8,807 bases of DNA from Saprospiraceae bacterium (GTDB taxonomy: Bacteria > Bacteroidota > Bacteroidia > Chitinophagales > Saprospiraceae), in NCBI GenBank assembly GCA_020436955.1, contig JAGQWW010000088.1, positions 1 through 8,807 on the forward strand, written 5' to 3'. Shown piece by piece: positions 1 to 7,249 of the stretch; the first letter of the stretch is position 1, and the number at the start of each line of letters is the position of its first letter. The position numbers and the translations under genes were made by a program. The notes beneath the pieces are model-generated. The model searched no databases. It was given only the letters and a program-made list of their open reading frames with translations, and was not told where the DNA came from.

Positions 1-138
1 AATCTCAGCAGTGAGGGGTGCCACTCCCTTAGGGTTTTGCGTTATTTCCAGGGTGTCGATGACCTCCCCGTTTGTATTATCATCTTTTTTACAGGCAGCA
101 AAAACCAGTAGAACAAGGACAAAAAGCCTCCAATTCAT
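1..138 (-). CDS. Lipoprotein N-terminus (partial), possibly arylsulfotransferase-like
   Basis: Only the first 46 codons are present; the gene runs off the left edge of the window. The ATG at 138 opens a short hydrophobic signal (residues 2-15, NWRLFVLVLLVFAA) ending in a lipobox with Cys16. Lys-Lys-Asp-Asp follows, a charged start to the mature protein of the kind seen on Bacteroidota surface-exposed lipoproteins. It is therefore predicted to be cleaved by signal peptidase II and lipid-anchored, probably in the outer membrane. The visible mature segment contains NPKGVAPLTAEI (residues 35-46). This recalls the Asn-Pro-x-Gly-x-Ala-Pro-Leu-Thr-Ala stretch near the N-terminus of Bacteroidota arylsulfotransferase-type and Ig-like secreted proteins, but that likeness is from memory and weak. 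Function is not assignable. A strong terminator lies between it and the preceding gene, so it probably has its own promoter in 139-167, though I see no clear TAnnTTTG there. Confidence 0.75.
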   Translation of the reverse strand, partial: MNWRLFVLVLLVFAACKKDDNTNGEVIDTLEITQNPKGVAPLTAEI

Positions 139-167
139 ATTGTATCATTTTGGATAAAAATAGAAAT

Positions 168-203
168 AAAAAAAGGAGCGAGAATTAATCCCGCTCCTTT
201 TTT
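168..203 (-). terminator. Rho-independent bidirectional terminator
   Basis: GGAGCG (175-180) pairs perfectly with CGCTCC (192-197) around an 11-nt loop, and the stem is flanked by seven A (168-174) and six T (198-203), which can extend the pairing. Read on the minus strand, the hairpin starts 26 nt after the stop codon of the large FG-GAP lipoprotein and is followed by a run of T, the classic intrinsic terminator layout. The symmetric A and T tracts would also let it stop plus-strand transcripts. It separates the large lipoprotein gene from the partial lipoprotein gene at 138. Confidence 0.88.
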
Positions 204-222
204 ACAATATAGGTAGATGTCC

Positions 223-3200
223 TTATTTTAAATTGTAGACTGCAACTCCGGCGTTGTTATTCGTTACCACTACTGTTTGTTTGCCTGCCTTGTTTGGCAC
301 ACTCACAATACCTCTAGCGTCCAGGCTGGCCCAAAAACCTGTTTCACGGTTAGGAATCCATTTTACCATTCCGTTTTTCTGTCCAAGCAAGACCCATCCG
401 TCACCGGCATCTAGTCTTCCGGATTCGATTTCCAGTCCATAATCGTTTCCAACTGCCATGATATCATCGATTCCATCCTGATTGATATCCATTGTAATCA
501 ATCCTTGAATGGTTGAAATCTGTGCTTCATCCGGCATTCTTTCCTTGGTAAATTTTCCACTTGCAGTACCCCAGAAAATACAGCTGCCCAATTCATACAC
601 TTTTTTATGAATGGCCTGTTTTTTCAATTCAGGGCTTAAAATGTCATCAATACTTGCTTTGGCATATGGTTCATATCTAACAAACTTCTTCTTCATTGCA
701 GGCACCTGCGAAATCAACATATTTCTATGGGTAAGCGGATAACAGGCTCCACCTTCATAATAAGTGTAGATTGGGTCTATCTGACCATTATTGTCTATGT
801 CAGTTGCATATACTTCAATTGGTTCTTTTTCGCTTGCTTTCAATCTACAATTTAACCCCAGATTTCCGGCAGCGATATCCTTGATACCATCTCCATTAAA
901 ATCTCCGATAGTGATTTTGTTCCACCAGCCATCGGTATTGCTGAATCCAAAATCAGCAGATACGTCCTTAAAGCCTGTTGCGTTCACCTCGAAAACCATG
1001 ATTGGCATCCAATCACCCGTTACAATCATTTCAGTTTTTCCGTCTCCATTGAGATCATCGAAAACGATTTCCTTGACTATTCCCAATGCTGAAAAGGCGG
1101 GCAAAAGTGTAGCTGTTACGTCGGTAAAAGTGCCATCGTTGTTATTGGCAAAGAGGTAACCCTGGGTAACTTTTGGAAATTCGCCCGGCTTAACTGTTCC
1201 ACCAACAATAATGTCCAAATCACCGTCCTGGTCAAAATCAAAAGCGGCTGCAGCACCACTTGCTTCATCTATCCCATTTAAAGCGGTGTTCACTGCCTGG
1301 AATTGGCCGGAACCATTGTTGATATACAGTCTATTTTGATAAAATCCTTTTCCGTAGGGCGCTTCATTTCCACCATTGGAAACAAAAATATCATTAGCAC
1401 CGTCGCCATTAATATCAAAAATAACCGCATCCATGTTTTCGTGGATCACGTCTGCGTCAAATACTGGTTGAGGTGCTTTTTGAAATTGGCCATTAGCGGT
1501 TTGGAAATAGATCTCAGCTGTTGTGCTAAAGGATGCTCCCAGATATAGGTCTTCCAATCCATCCCCATTCAAATCGCCGGCTGCAATACAAGGTCCCATT
1601 TGGGAATACCTCCTGTGCAACAAACGTTCGCGATCAAAATCTTCAAAAGCATTTTCAACATGGGTATAGTTGATGCCTAAATTGTTATTTTGATATGTGA
1701 AATATGCTCCTTGTGGTTGTTTGGGGGCGTATTTCCCTGATGCATCAGCAGCGTTTACGGTTATTGTTTGGTTTGCCTTTACATTGGTCAATTCCTGGAA
1801 GGCACCATTGGGCCAAACAACCGTCAATTTTTGAATGCTATTTTCCTTTCCAAGACCGAAATGCAAAGATTGGTCAGAGGAAGAAAGGAACCCACGGGTC
1901 AATTGTTTTTCCTGCACCTGGGTGAGGTCCTTATTTTCAAGTATGACTTTGGCGCCGATGCCAGCAAGATTTCCAGCCGCGCCGTTCAAGCGAACATTTA
2001 AATAGTTATTTGCCAGCTTTTCACGAGCATTATTCTTATAGATAAAGGCCTTATCGTCCGTGTTGTGAACAACAATGTCAAGGTCTCCGTCATTGTCAAG
2101 GTCGGCATACACTGCTCCATTTGAAAATGATTTTTCATGGAAACCCCAGGCATTCGTAACATCTTCGGTAGCGATACCGCCTGTATTCTTAAACATTTTA
2201 TTAGGTATCTTCACAGATGGCATAAAGCTGCTGACCAATTTGAAGTTGTTAAGATCAGCTCCGGATGCTTTCAACGAATCCAAAATATAATCTGTGAATT
2301 CAAGGTCGTTTACATCCCTTTTCATACCATTGGTGATGTAAATATCTTTCCATCCATCATTGTCAAAGTCAGCTAATAGCGGTGTCCAACTCCAATCTGT
2401 TGCATGGATACCCGCCATAGGGGCTACTTCCTTAAATCCTCCGGCACCATTATTCAAAAACATCATGTTGCGCATGATTTGGTGTCCAAACCCAAGTTTT
2501 ACCAGGGTGGAGTAGCGGTCCAGCTTCATGACAGTACCATTGCGTTTTTGACGGTAATTATCATCGGCCAACATGTCGAGTGTAACGATGTCCATCAATC
2601 CATCATTATTGATGTCTGCGACGTCGGTACCCATGCTAAAATGGGCCATGTGACGGAAATAACGTTGCCATTCATCCTTGAAGGTACCGTCGCCCTGATT
2701 AATGTACAGGTGGTCAGGTTCTACGTAATCATTTGCAACGTAAATATCAGGTAAGTTATCTTCGTTAGCATCAATAAAATTGACACTTAAGCTAAAGGCT
2801 CTGTTGTTGATGCCTGCTTTTTGGCTAACATCTGTAAAGGTGCCATCGCCATTGTTTTGGTATAGACGGTCGGTCTCTTCCGGTGTTTTAGGGTCATTTT
2901 TCCTTACCGGTTTACCATCGATATTTTCAACGAAAGTTTGACTATTCGTCATAAAATCAGCCGGGCGATTGATGATATACACATCGAGGTCGCCGTCCAT
3001 ATCGTAATCAAAAAAATTAGCTTCCGTAGATGGGCTATTTAGGTCCAGACCGTATTCGGCCGCCATATTTTTAAAGGTTCCATCCTTTTGATTAATGTAA
3101 AGAACATTGTCTCTACCAAGTGGGGTGTCGCCTGTTCTACATTGATAAATGTCCGGCCAACCATCGTTATTGATGTCGACTACTGCCACTCCTGTTTTAG

Positions 3201-3570
3201 TACCAGCCCCAAGTGCAACACCTGCCTTTTCGGTTACATTTTCAAATTGTAGGTTTCCTTTGTTGAGATAGAGTTGGTTTTCACCGGTTACCGCAACAAA
3301 ATATAGATCCAATAGTGAGTCCTGATTGAAGTCAGCAGTACCGACACCACCACCTATGTACAGATAATTTGCACTGAAGTAATTGAAGTTCTCACTTTCG
3401 TTGATACGGTTAATGAAGTCTACTCCGGTTTGATCGGATGGTAGCAATTCAAATATTTCCGGTTCAGCAGTAGTGTTAGTCGAAGTTTGATCAGGTGACT
3501 CATTTTTGCCACATGCGGCCACCAGGATCAGTAAAAAGATTATCGGGTATAATTTTGTTGGGAGTCTCAT
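223..3570 (-). CDS. FG-GAP/VCBS repeat lipoprotein with ASPIC/UnbV domain
   Basis: A protein of about 1115 residues, predicted to be exported and lipid-anchored. I start at the ATG at 3570. An upstream in-frame TTG at 3615 would put 15 charged residues before the signal peptide. From this ATG a hydrophobic signal leads straight to lipobox VAAC with Cys20. The mature protein carries 14 DxDxDG-like calcium-loop motifs typical of FG-GAP/VCBS propeller blades, at about residues 80, 132, 188, 267, 319, 401, 490, 666, 719, 778, 839, 890, 924 and 1028. Between the seventh and eighth lies an ASPIC/UnbV (CRTAC1-like) domain, about 522-607, with LNVRLNGAAGN, GIGAKV, HFGLG and VVWPNG. This family is expanded in Bacteroidota, often near SusC/SusD or glycan genes, but none is visible here. 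Its role is unknown; calcium-dependent adhesion or glycan/protein binding at the cell surface is inference. The reading frame is intact. Confidence 0.93.
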   Translation of the reverse strand: MRLPTKLYPIIFLLILVAACGKNESPDQTSTNTTAEPEIFELLPSDQTGVDFINRINESENFNYFSANYLYIGGGVGTADFNQDSLLDLYFVAVTGENQLYLNKGNLQFENVTEKAGVALGAGTKTGVAVVDINNDGWPDIYQCRTGDTPLGRDNVLYINQKDGTFKNMAAEYGLDLNSPSTEANFFDYDMDGDLDVYIINRPADFMTNSQTFVENIDGKPVRKNDPKTPEETDRLYQNNGDGTFTDVSQKAGINNRAFSLSVNFIDANEDNLPDIYVANDYVEPDHLYINQGDGTFKDEWQRYFRHMAHFSMGTDVADINNDGLMDIVTLDMLADDNYRQKRNGTVMKLDRYSTLVKLGFGHQIMRNMMFLNNGAGGFKEVAPMAGIHATDWSWTPLLADFDNDGWKDIYITNGMKRDVNDLEFTDYILDSLKASGADLNNFKLVSSFMPSVKIPNKMFKNTGGIATEDVTNAWGFHEKSFSNGAVYADLDNDGDLDIVVHNTDDKAFIYKNNAREKLANNYLNVRLNGAAGNLAGIGAKVILENKDLTQVQEKQLTRGFLSSSDQSLHFGLGKENSIQKLTVVWPNGAFQELTNVKANQTITVNAADASGKYAPKQPQGAYFTYQNNNLGINYTHVENAFEDFDRERLLHRRYSQMGPCIAAGDLNGDGLEDLYLGASFSTTAEIYFQTANGQFQKAPQPVFDADVIHENMDAVIFDINGDGANDIFVSNGGNEAPYGKGFYQNRLYINNGSGQFQAVNTALNGIDEASGAAAAFDFDQDGDLDIIVGGTVKPGEFPKVTQGYLFANNNDGTFTDVTATLLPAFSALGIVKEIVFDDLNGDGKTEMIVTGDWMPIMVFEVNATGFKDVSADFGFSNTDGWWNKITIGDFNGDGIKDIAAGNLGLNCRLKASEKEPIEVYATDIDNNGQIDPIYTYYEGGACYPLTHRNMLISQVPAMKKKFVRYEPYAKASIDDILSPELKKQAIHKKVYELGSCIFWGTASGKFTKERMPDEAQISTIQGLITMDINQDGIDDIMAVGNDYGLEIESGRLDAGDGWVLLGQKNGMVKWIPNRETGFWASLDARGIVSVPNKAGKQTVVVTNNNAGVAVYNLK

Positions 3571-3619
3571 GGAATCATTTATTTTTTTCCTTTCGGGTTG
3601 ATACTCAGACACCAACTAC

Positions 3620-3644
3620 TAACGGCAATCATGGATTGCTGTTA
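3620..3644. repeat. Short inverted repeat between two genes
   Basis: TAACGGCAATC (3620-3630) and GATTGCTGTTA (3634-3644) form an 11-bp inverted repeat with a 3-nt loop. The single imperfect pair is G·U in a plus-strand transcript and A·C in a minus-strand one. It lies 53 nt beyond the stop of the 311-residue secreted protein and about 50 nt before the start of the large lipoprotein. No T tract follows on either strand, so it is not a textbook terminator. It could be an operator for a dimeric regulator, an RNA processing hairpin or an inefficient terminator; the sequence does not decide. Confidence 0.5.
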
Positions 3645-3697
3645 CAATGTTTAACAAAAACTATTGAAATAGGTAGGAATTTGGGCAAGTGTGTGCT

Positions 3698-4633
3698 TTA
3701 CAAGGGAAAAAACTCTTTTGATTTAGCAGAAATTTGTAATAAAAAGGTTTTATCTGCTGGCAATTCCACCATTATCATAATTCCTTTGGAAGGATAGAAA
3801 TAAATTAAAGAGCCTTCCTGCGATTGAATTTCCTCCGGAGGTCCTAATTTTTTCTTGAATTCAGTTGAAGACATATTGAAACCCAAACCAAAAGGGAGCC
3901 TGGTGAATCCTAGCATATAATTTTCATCATTATTGAAATACCAGACCGCGGTTATTTTCCTGTTTTCAGTTTTGTCCGTAAGGATTGAAAATCCTCTATA
4001 CATGTAAACAAAAGCCTCTTCATTTGAAATGATGTTTTTTTCTTTCCCAAACAGGGTGTAGAGGATATTCCTCCCGGAAAAGCCAATAAGTTTAGGGATA
4101 TTATTTGCCCAGTGTTTGAATTTTAAATTGGAGAGCACGAATTTTTTCCCGTTTTCTCCTGTAATTCTCAGTGATGAAATATCCTCTCCCTGATTAATAA
4201 ACATCGCACTAACTGAATCGCCGGCCCAAAAATATTCCATGAAGATTTTTTCATTGCCCATTTCATGCAAAGGCTTTTTAAAATGTGCGACCATGATAGG
4301 GAAGGTCATTTTTTCAGCATTCTTCCTATTCCCATTAAAGGTGAAACCGGGGAATACGACCTGGTCATAGGGAATAAATGGGTCCGTTGCTCCTTTATAA
4401 AAAGTAACCTGGCTGCATACTTTATCATCAATAAGTATACTAATACCTTTGTAGATATAGGTTTTGAGCCCATCATCTCCTTTTAAAATATCAGATTCTT
4501 TTCCTAATAAGTTGAGTACTTCATTTTTATCCTTTCCAATGAGATTGACGATGGATTCGAAGGAGGCATCATTTGCCATTAAAGGGCCGGAGAATAGGAA
4601 AAATAACAACAAATGAAATATGAATTGCCTCAT
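3698..4633 (-). CDS. Secreted protein of unknown function with duplicated two-part module
   Basis: 311 residues, family not recognised. The ATG at 4633 gives a typical signal peptide: basic N-terminus, hydrophobic core at about 4-15, and a likely signal peptidase I site after PLMA (residue 20). There is no lipobox, so the mature protein is probably periplasmic or secreted. It looks internally duplicated. Residues 29-70 and 179-220 share I-x-x-LIG, a GKE about ten residues later, then Y-x-Y-(K/R)-G-x-SIL-x-D. Residues 94-157 and 247-302 resemble each other more weakly (P-x-x-x-x-FN near the start, K-K-x-x-x-P, and strands ending in L-x-I). The pattern of short helix, L-G-(K/P), then beta strands recalls small BLIP/SmpA-like alpha-beta repeats, but that is a fold guess. 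No catalytic motif is visible. It lies 93 nt downstream of the permease gene and 127 nt upstream of the large lipoprotein gene; either could be co-transcribed with it. Confidence 0.85.
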   Translation of the reverse strand: MRQFIFHLLLFFLFSGPLMANDASFESIVNLIGKDKNEVLNLLGKESDILKGDDGLKTYIYKGISILIDDKVCSQVTFYKGATDPFIPYDQVVFPGFTFNGNRKNAEKMTFPIMVAHFKKPLHEMGNEKIFMEYFWAGDSVSAMFINQGEDISSLRITGENGKKFVLSNLKFKHWANNIPKLIGFSGRNILYTLFGKEKNIISNEEAFVYMYRGFSILTDKTENRKITAVWYFNNDENYMLGFTRLPFGLGFNMSSTEFKKKLGPPEEIQSQEGSLIYFYPSKGIMIMVELPADKTFLLQISAKSKEFFPL

Positions 4634-4726
4634 TTTGAAGTCAATTAGAAAGTTTTAGAATTCAATAAAGTTAAGGAACATTTCAAAAACCGGAACACTT
4701 TTAAGAACGGCTTTGAGGGATTAAAT

Positions 4727-5959
4727 TCAATTCCACAAATACATACCTAATCCTATGATTAACCAACCATAACATACAAAAGCTACATATTTTAATATGC
4801 TTTCCAGGGTTTGACCCTTGGGTGCCATCTCTTTCATGTAATGCAATGCTTTATATTTTTTGAATCCAAGCCAGATGAGAAAGGCTGAGAGAAACAAAAA
4901 TGCCAGGTTTAGATAGAATGAATAATCTAATTTAAAATAGGTCATTTGTTGAATTTTAGCCCTTGAAGGATTTGGCAGGTATCCTAAAAAATCCAATCCG
5001 TAGTGTAAAGCTAAAGCTGTTCCAATAAGGGAGGCGAATAATAAGAATAAGATGAAAAGTGCCATCTTCCAACCATAATACTTGGCGTTGATGCGGAGTA
5101 CCGGGAAGACTACCAGATCGCTGAAAATGAATGCCATGACACCGGCAAAGCTTACGCCTTTTCCAAATAATAATGCTGCCAAAGGAATATTGCCCATACT
5201 GCCGATAAAGGTTAAAAAGGCCACAAAGGGACCTGCTACAACATGCTCTATGATCTCTGGAAAGGTGTAATTGGTTTGGTCCACTCCTGAATGGATAAAT
5301 AGCGTGCTGAAAAAGCTATCGGGTACAAAGACTGCAACAATTCCGGCAATGGTAAATCCAACACTTACATCCTTCCAAACCATTTTCCATTCCATTCCAT
5401 ATTGCTTTGCCACCTTGGCCCAGTTTTCTTCAGATCTTATTTTTTCAAGGAAGGTAAAGTTGTTGTCTTCATCCATCATTTGGTCTCCATTATTGTCCAA
5501 ATGCTTCCTTGCTTTCTGAATAAGCTTTGTAGGCTTTATGATCCTGACTAATATCCAGCTCATTAGGATCAATAATATTCCTCCCAGGTATTCGCCCACT
5601 ACAAATTGCCAGCCCAGGAAAATCGAAATGATGATGCCCAGTTCAATAACCAGGTTGGTAGAAGAAAGCAAAAAGGCAATTGAAGCGATAAATGTTGCTC
5701 CTTTTTTAAAGAGCGATTTGGTAGTGGCCAAGGCTGCGAAACTGCAGGAACTGCTAATAAAACCAAAGAAGGTGCCCAACAACACCCCGCGCGTTTCGTT
5801 TGACCCCATGGTTTGCTTCATCCGTTTTTCAGTTACGAAAATCTGGATCATACTGGATATTAAATACCCTAACGCAAATGCCCAAAGTGCCATCCAAAAA
5901 AAGCCCAGGCTAGTGTAGGCTGCTTCTCCCCATTTTGTAAAAAAAGTATGCAAGGACAT
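4727..5959 (-). CDS. ArsP_1/YraQ-type permease (predicted)
   Basis: A 410-residue polytopic inner-membrane protein of the predicted permease family pfam03773 (ArsP_1, formerly DUF318). Some ArsP members export trivalent organoarsenicals; the substrate here is unknown. Two family landmarks are clear. The first is SSSCSFA (69-75, Cys72), followed by SLFKKGA (82-88) and an STNLVIELG segment (100-108) running into GWQF. The second is GNIPLAALLF with GVSFAGVMAFIFSDLVVFP (268-286) and KYYG (293-296). A hydrophilic loop at about 141-195 joins the two membrane halves, and further hydrophobic segments lie near 298-318, 346-365 and 389-408. In relatives I remember, the second landmark begins with Cys-Ser-Val-Gly-Asn; here it reads GSMGN (253-257), so that Cys is Gly. 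The start at 5959 fits the expected N-terminus. An unusual hairpin ends 6 nt before this start codon. No arsR or arsenic-resistance gene is adjacent. Confidence 0.88.
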   Translation of the reverse strand: MSLHTFFTKWGEAAYTSLGFFWMALWAFALGYLISSMIQIFVTEKRMKQTMGSNETRGVLLGTFFGFISSSCSFAALATTKSLFKKGATFIASIAFLLSSTNLVIELGIIISIFLGWQFVVGEYLGGILLILMSWILVRIIKPTKLIQKARKHLDNNGDQMMDEDNNFTFLEKIRSEENWAKVAKQYGMEWKMVWKDVSVGFTIAGIVAVFVPDSFFSTLFIHSGVDQTNYTFPEIIEHVVAGPFVAFLTFIGSMGNIPLAALLFGKGVSFAGVMAFIFSDLVVFPVLRINAKYYGWKMALFILFLLFASLIGTALALHYGLDFLGYLPNPSRAKIQQMTYFKLDYSFYLNLAFLFLSAFLIWLGFKKYKALHYMKEMAPKGQTLESILKYVAFVCYGWLIIGLGMYLWN

Positions 5960-5965
5960 GATAGA

Positions 5966-6002
5966 ATCAAATAAAAGAAAAATGAGTTTTCCTTTATTTG
6001 AT
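5966..6002 (-). promoter_or_regulatory. 16-bp hairpin in the permease leader
   Basis: ATCAAATAAAAGAAAA (5966-5981) and TTTTCCTTTATTTGAT (5987-6002) are reverse complements except at one position, separated by a 5-nt loop. In a minus-strand transcript the odd position is a G·U wobble, so all 16 pairs can form. The structure ends 6 nt before the permease ATG at 5959 and lies about 59 nt after the stop of the MDR oxidoreductase. An AAAGGA in the 5' arm would be buried when folded, though it is about 32 nt from the ATG. Possible roles are translation control of the permease, an operator site, or a weak AT-rich terminator for the upstream gene. The pairing is seen; the function is inference. Confidence 0.55.
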
Positions 6003-6061
6003 CACTATAAGGACTGGTATGTTCAAAATATGGAAATGAAAAGGAGATTTCCACCTACCGC

Positions 6062-7024
6062 TTATTCATCAATGGTAATAACCACCTTGCCTTTATGCGT
6101 TGCTTTTCCAAATGACAGGATAGCATCAGCTGATTTTTCCATAGGGTAGGGACCATCAATGTGGGTTTTTAGTTTTCCTTGTTCAAACCAGGATACGATT
6201 TGGTACAGACCCTGATTGGGCCGAAGCGCTAACATCCGAAGGTTTTTCTTGCCAAGGAATTTATTGACAAACATTATTTTAATCAGCTTAGGAAGGTCTC
6301 CACCAACTGTTACAAATACACCACCCGGAAGCAAGGCTCTTTCATAATCAGAAGGATTTCTGGTGCTTCGGGCATCCAATATTAAATCGTATTGCTCACC
6401 GGTCTTTGTGAAATCAATCTTTTTATAATCAATTACATGATCATAACCCCAATTTTTCATGGTGTCTAACTTTGCAGCGGTATCGACGCCTGTTACTTCT
6501 GCACCATACATTTTGGCAATTTGCACTCCGAATATGCCAACACCACCACCAGCACCATTTATCAGAATCTTTTGACCTTCCTTGATATTACCTTCCTTGA
6601 TCAATCCCTGATAAGCCAACATGGAGGCATGGGGTAAGGAAGTAGCTTCAGCAAATGTAGCGTTTGAAGGCATTTTGAAAATAGCCTGTTCACGAAGGCA
6701 AATGTATTCAGCAAAAGTTCCAAAGAAATAATCGGAAGTATCACCAAATACCTTGTCACCTGGTTTGAAGTTTTTAATTTGGGAACCTACGGATTCCACA
6801 ACACCTGCATATTCCATCCCGGGCAAACCATTTTTGGGTTTAAAAATGCCATGCATCAAACGATACAACTTGGGTTCACCGGTAACCATTGTCCATTCAT
6901 AATCATTAACGGTAACTGCTTTGACCTTAATCAAAACCTCGTCTGGTTGAGGTGTCGGCACCGGTTTGTCAAGTATTTCAATATTACCGGTTTGAGCATA
7001 ATGTGAAATGTGGATGTATTGCAT
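6062..7024 (-). CDS. Zinc-free MDR oxidoreductase (quinone oxidoreductase-like)
   Basis: A complete 320-residue medium-chain dehydrogenase/reductase, predicted to be cytosolic and NAD(P)H-dependent. An N-terminal GroES-like domain (about 1-120) contains PGMEYAG (68-74), GDKVFG (89-94) and GTFAEY (102-107). A Rossmann domain follows with the nucleotide loop GAGGGVG (157-163), then YDLILDA (212-218) and a typical C-terminal segment ending KGKVVITID. The catalytic-zinc Gly-His-Glu motif reads Gly-Met-Glu, and the structural-zinc cysteine cluster is absent. This places it with the zinc-independent quinone oxidoreductase/enoyl reductase-like group that reduces quinones or activated alkenes; the real substrate cannot be read from sequence. 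Length is normal for the group. The ATG at 7024 is the only reasonable start, because the N-terminal strand is needed. The bases just before it are C-rich (CCCCCTCCCC) and part of or next to a repeat, with no Shine-Dalgarno site. Confidence 0.92.
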   Translation of the reverse strand: MQYIHISHYAQTGNIEILDKPVPTPQPDEVLIKVKAVTVNDYEWTMVTGEPKLYRLMHGIFKPKNGLPGMEYAGVVESVGSQIKNFKPGDKVFGDTSDYFFGTFAEYICLREQAIFKMPSNATFAEATSLPHASMLAYQGLIKEGNIKEGQKILINGAGGGVGIFGVQIAKMYGAEVTGVDTAAKLDTMKNWGYDHVIDYKKIDFTKTGEQYDLILDARSTRNPSDYERALLPGGVFVTVGGDLPKLIKIMFVNKFLGKKNLRMLALRPNQGLYQIVSWFEQGKLKTHIDGPYPMEKSADAILSFGKATHKGKVVITIDE

Positions 7025-7032
7025 GGGGAGGG

Positions 7033-7069
7033 GGATTCTGGATGCTGGATTTTGGATGCTTGTTGCTGG
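7033..7069. repeat. Degenerate CTGGATTCTGGATGCTGG-type repeat, left copy
   Basis: About 37 bases composed of variants of the unit GGAT(T/G)(C/T)TGG: ggattctgg, ggatgctgg, ggattttgg, ggatgcttg, then ttgctgg. Its reverse complement reads like the right copy at 7250-7296: for example TGCTGGATTTTGG here against CCAGAATCCAGCA at 7264-7276 (12 of 13 bases complementary), and TTGTTGCTGG against CCAGCAACTA at 7271-7280 (9 of 10). It ends only about 8 nt before the MDR oxidoreductase start codon, so it occupies that gene's ribosome-binding region. Similar short degenerate repeats are, as I remember, frequent between genes in Bacteroidota; their role is unknown. Confidence 0.6.
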
Positions 7070-7249
7070 TTTTATTTTTTTGATGTCTGCTTTTGGGTAT
7101 AATGATAGTAAATGTTATTGGCACAGGGCTTTTGTCCTATTCCAAATAGCTGTTGGCTGTTTAAAGATCGAAAGTTAATCTTGAAATTAAAAAGGATAAA
7201 AAGCCTTGTATAATTTATTCGACAAGCTGAATGGATTGTAAGACTGATA

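Noticed and set aside
223..3570. The DNA-level repetitiveness of the large lipoprotein gene as a tandem repeat array
   Set aside because: The repeats are diverged protein-level FG-GAP blades, not DNA tandem copies, and are already explained by the domain content.
3495..3797. A 100-codon plus-strand frame crossing the gap between the large lipoprotein and the secreted protein
   Set aside because: Most of it is antisense to two supported genes, and the part in the gap reads through the inverted repeat without any recognisable motif.
4670..4677. TAACTTTA on the minus strand as a -7 promoter element for the 311-residue protein
   Set aside because: It lacks the final G of TAnnTTTG, and no TTG lies at the expected distance upstream.
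4686..4714. Possible terminator after the permease gene (AAAACCG with CGGCTTT)
   Set aside because: Only seven pairs including a G·U wobble, with a 15-nt loop; too weak to call, although a short T run does follow on the minus strand.
5869..6054. A 61-codon minus-strand frame overlapping the permease N-terminus
   Set aside because: It runs through the hairpin and then out of frame into the well-supported permease gene; the protein has no family features.
7190..7212. Possible terminator after the ferredoxin gene (AAGG with CCTT, then T-rich)
   Set aside because: The stem is only about four pairs and lies roughly 90 nt past the stop codon; such matches are expected by chance in AT-rich DNA.
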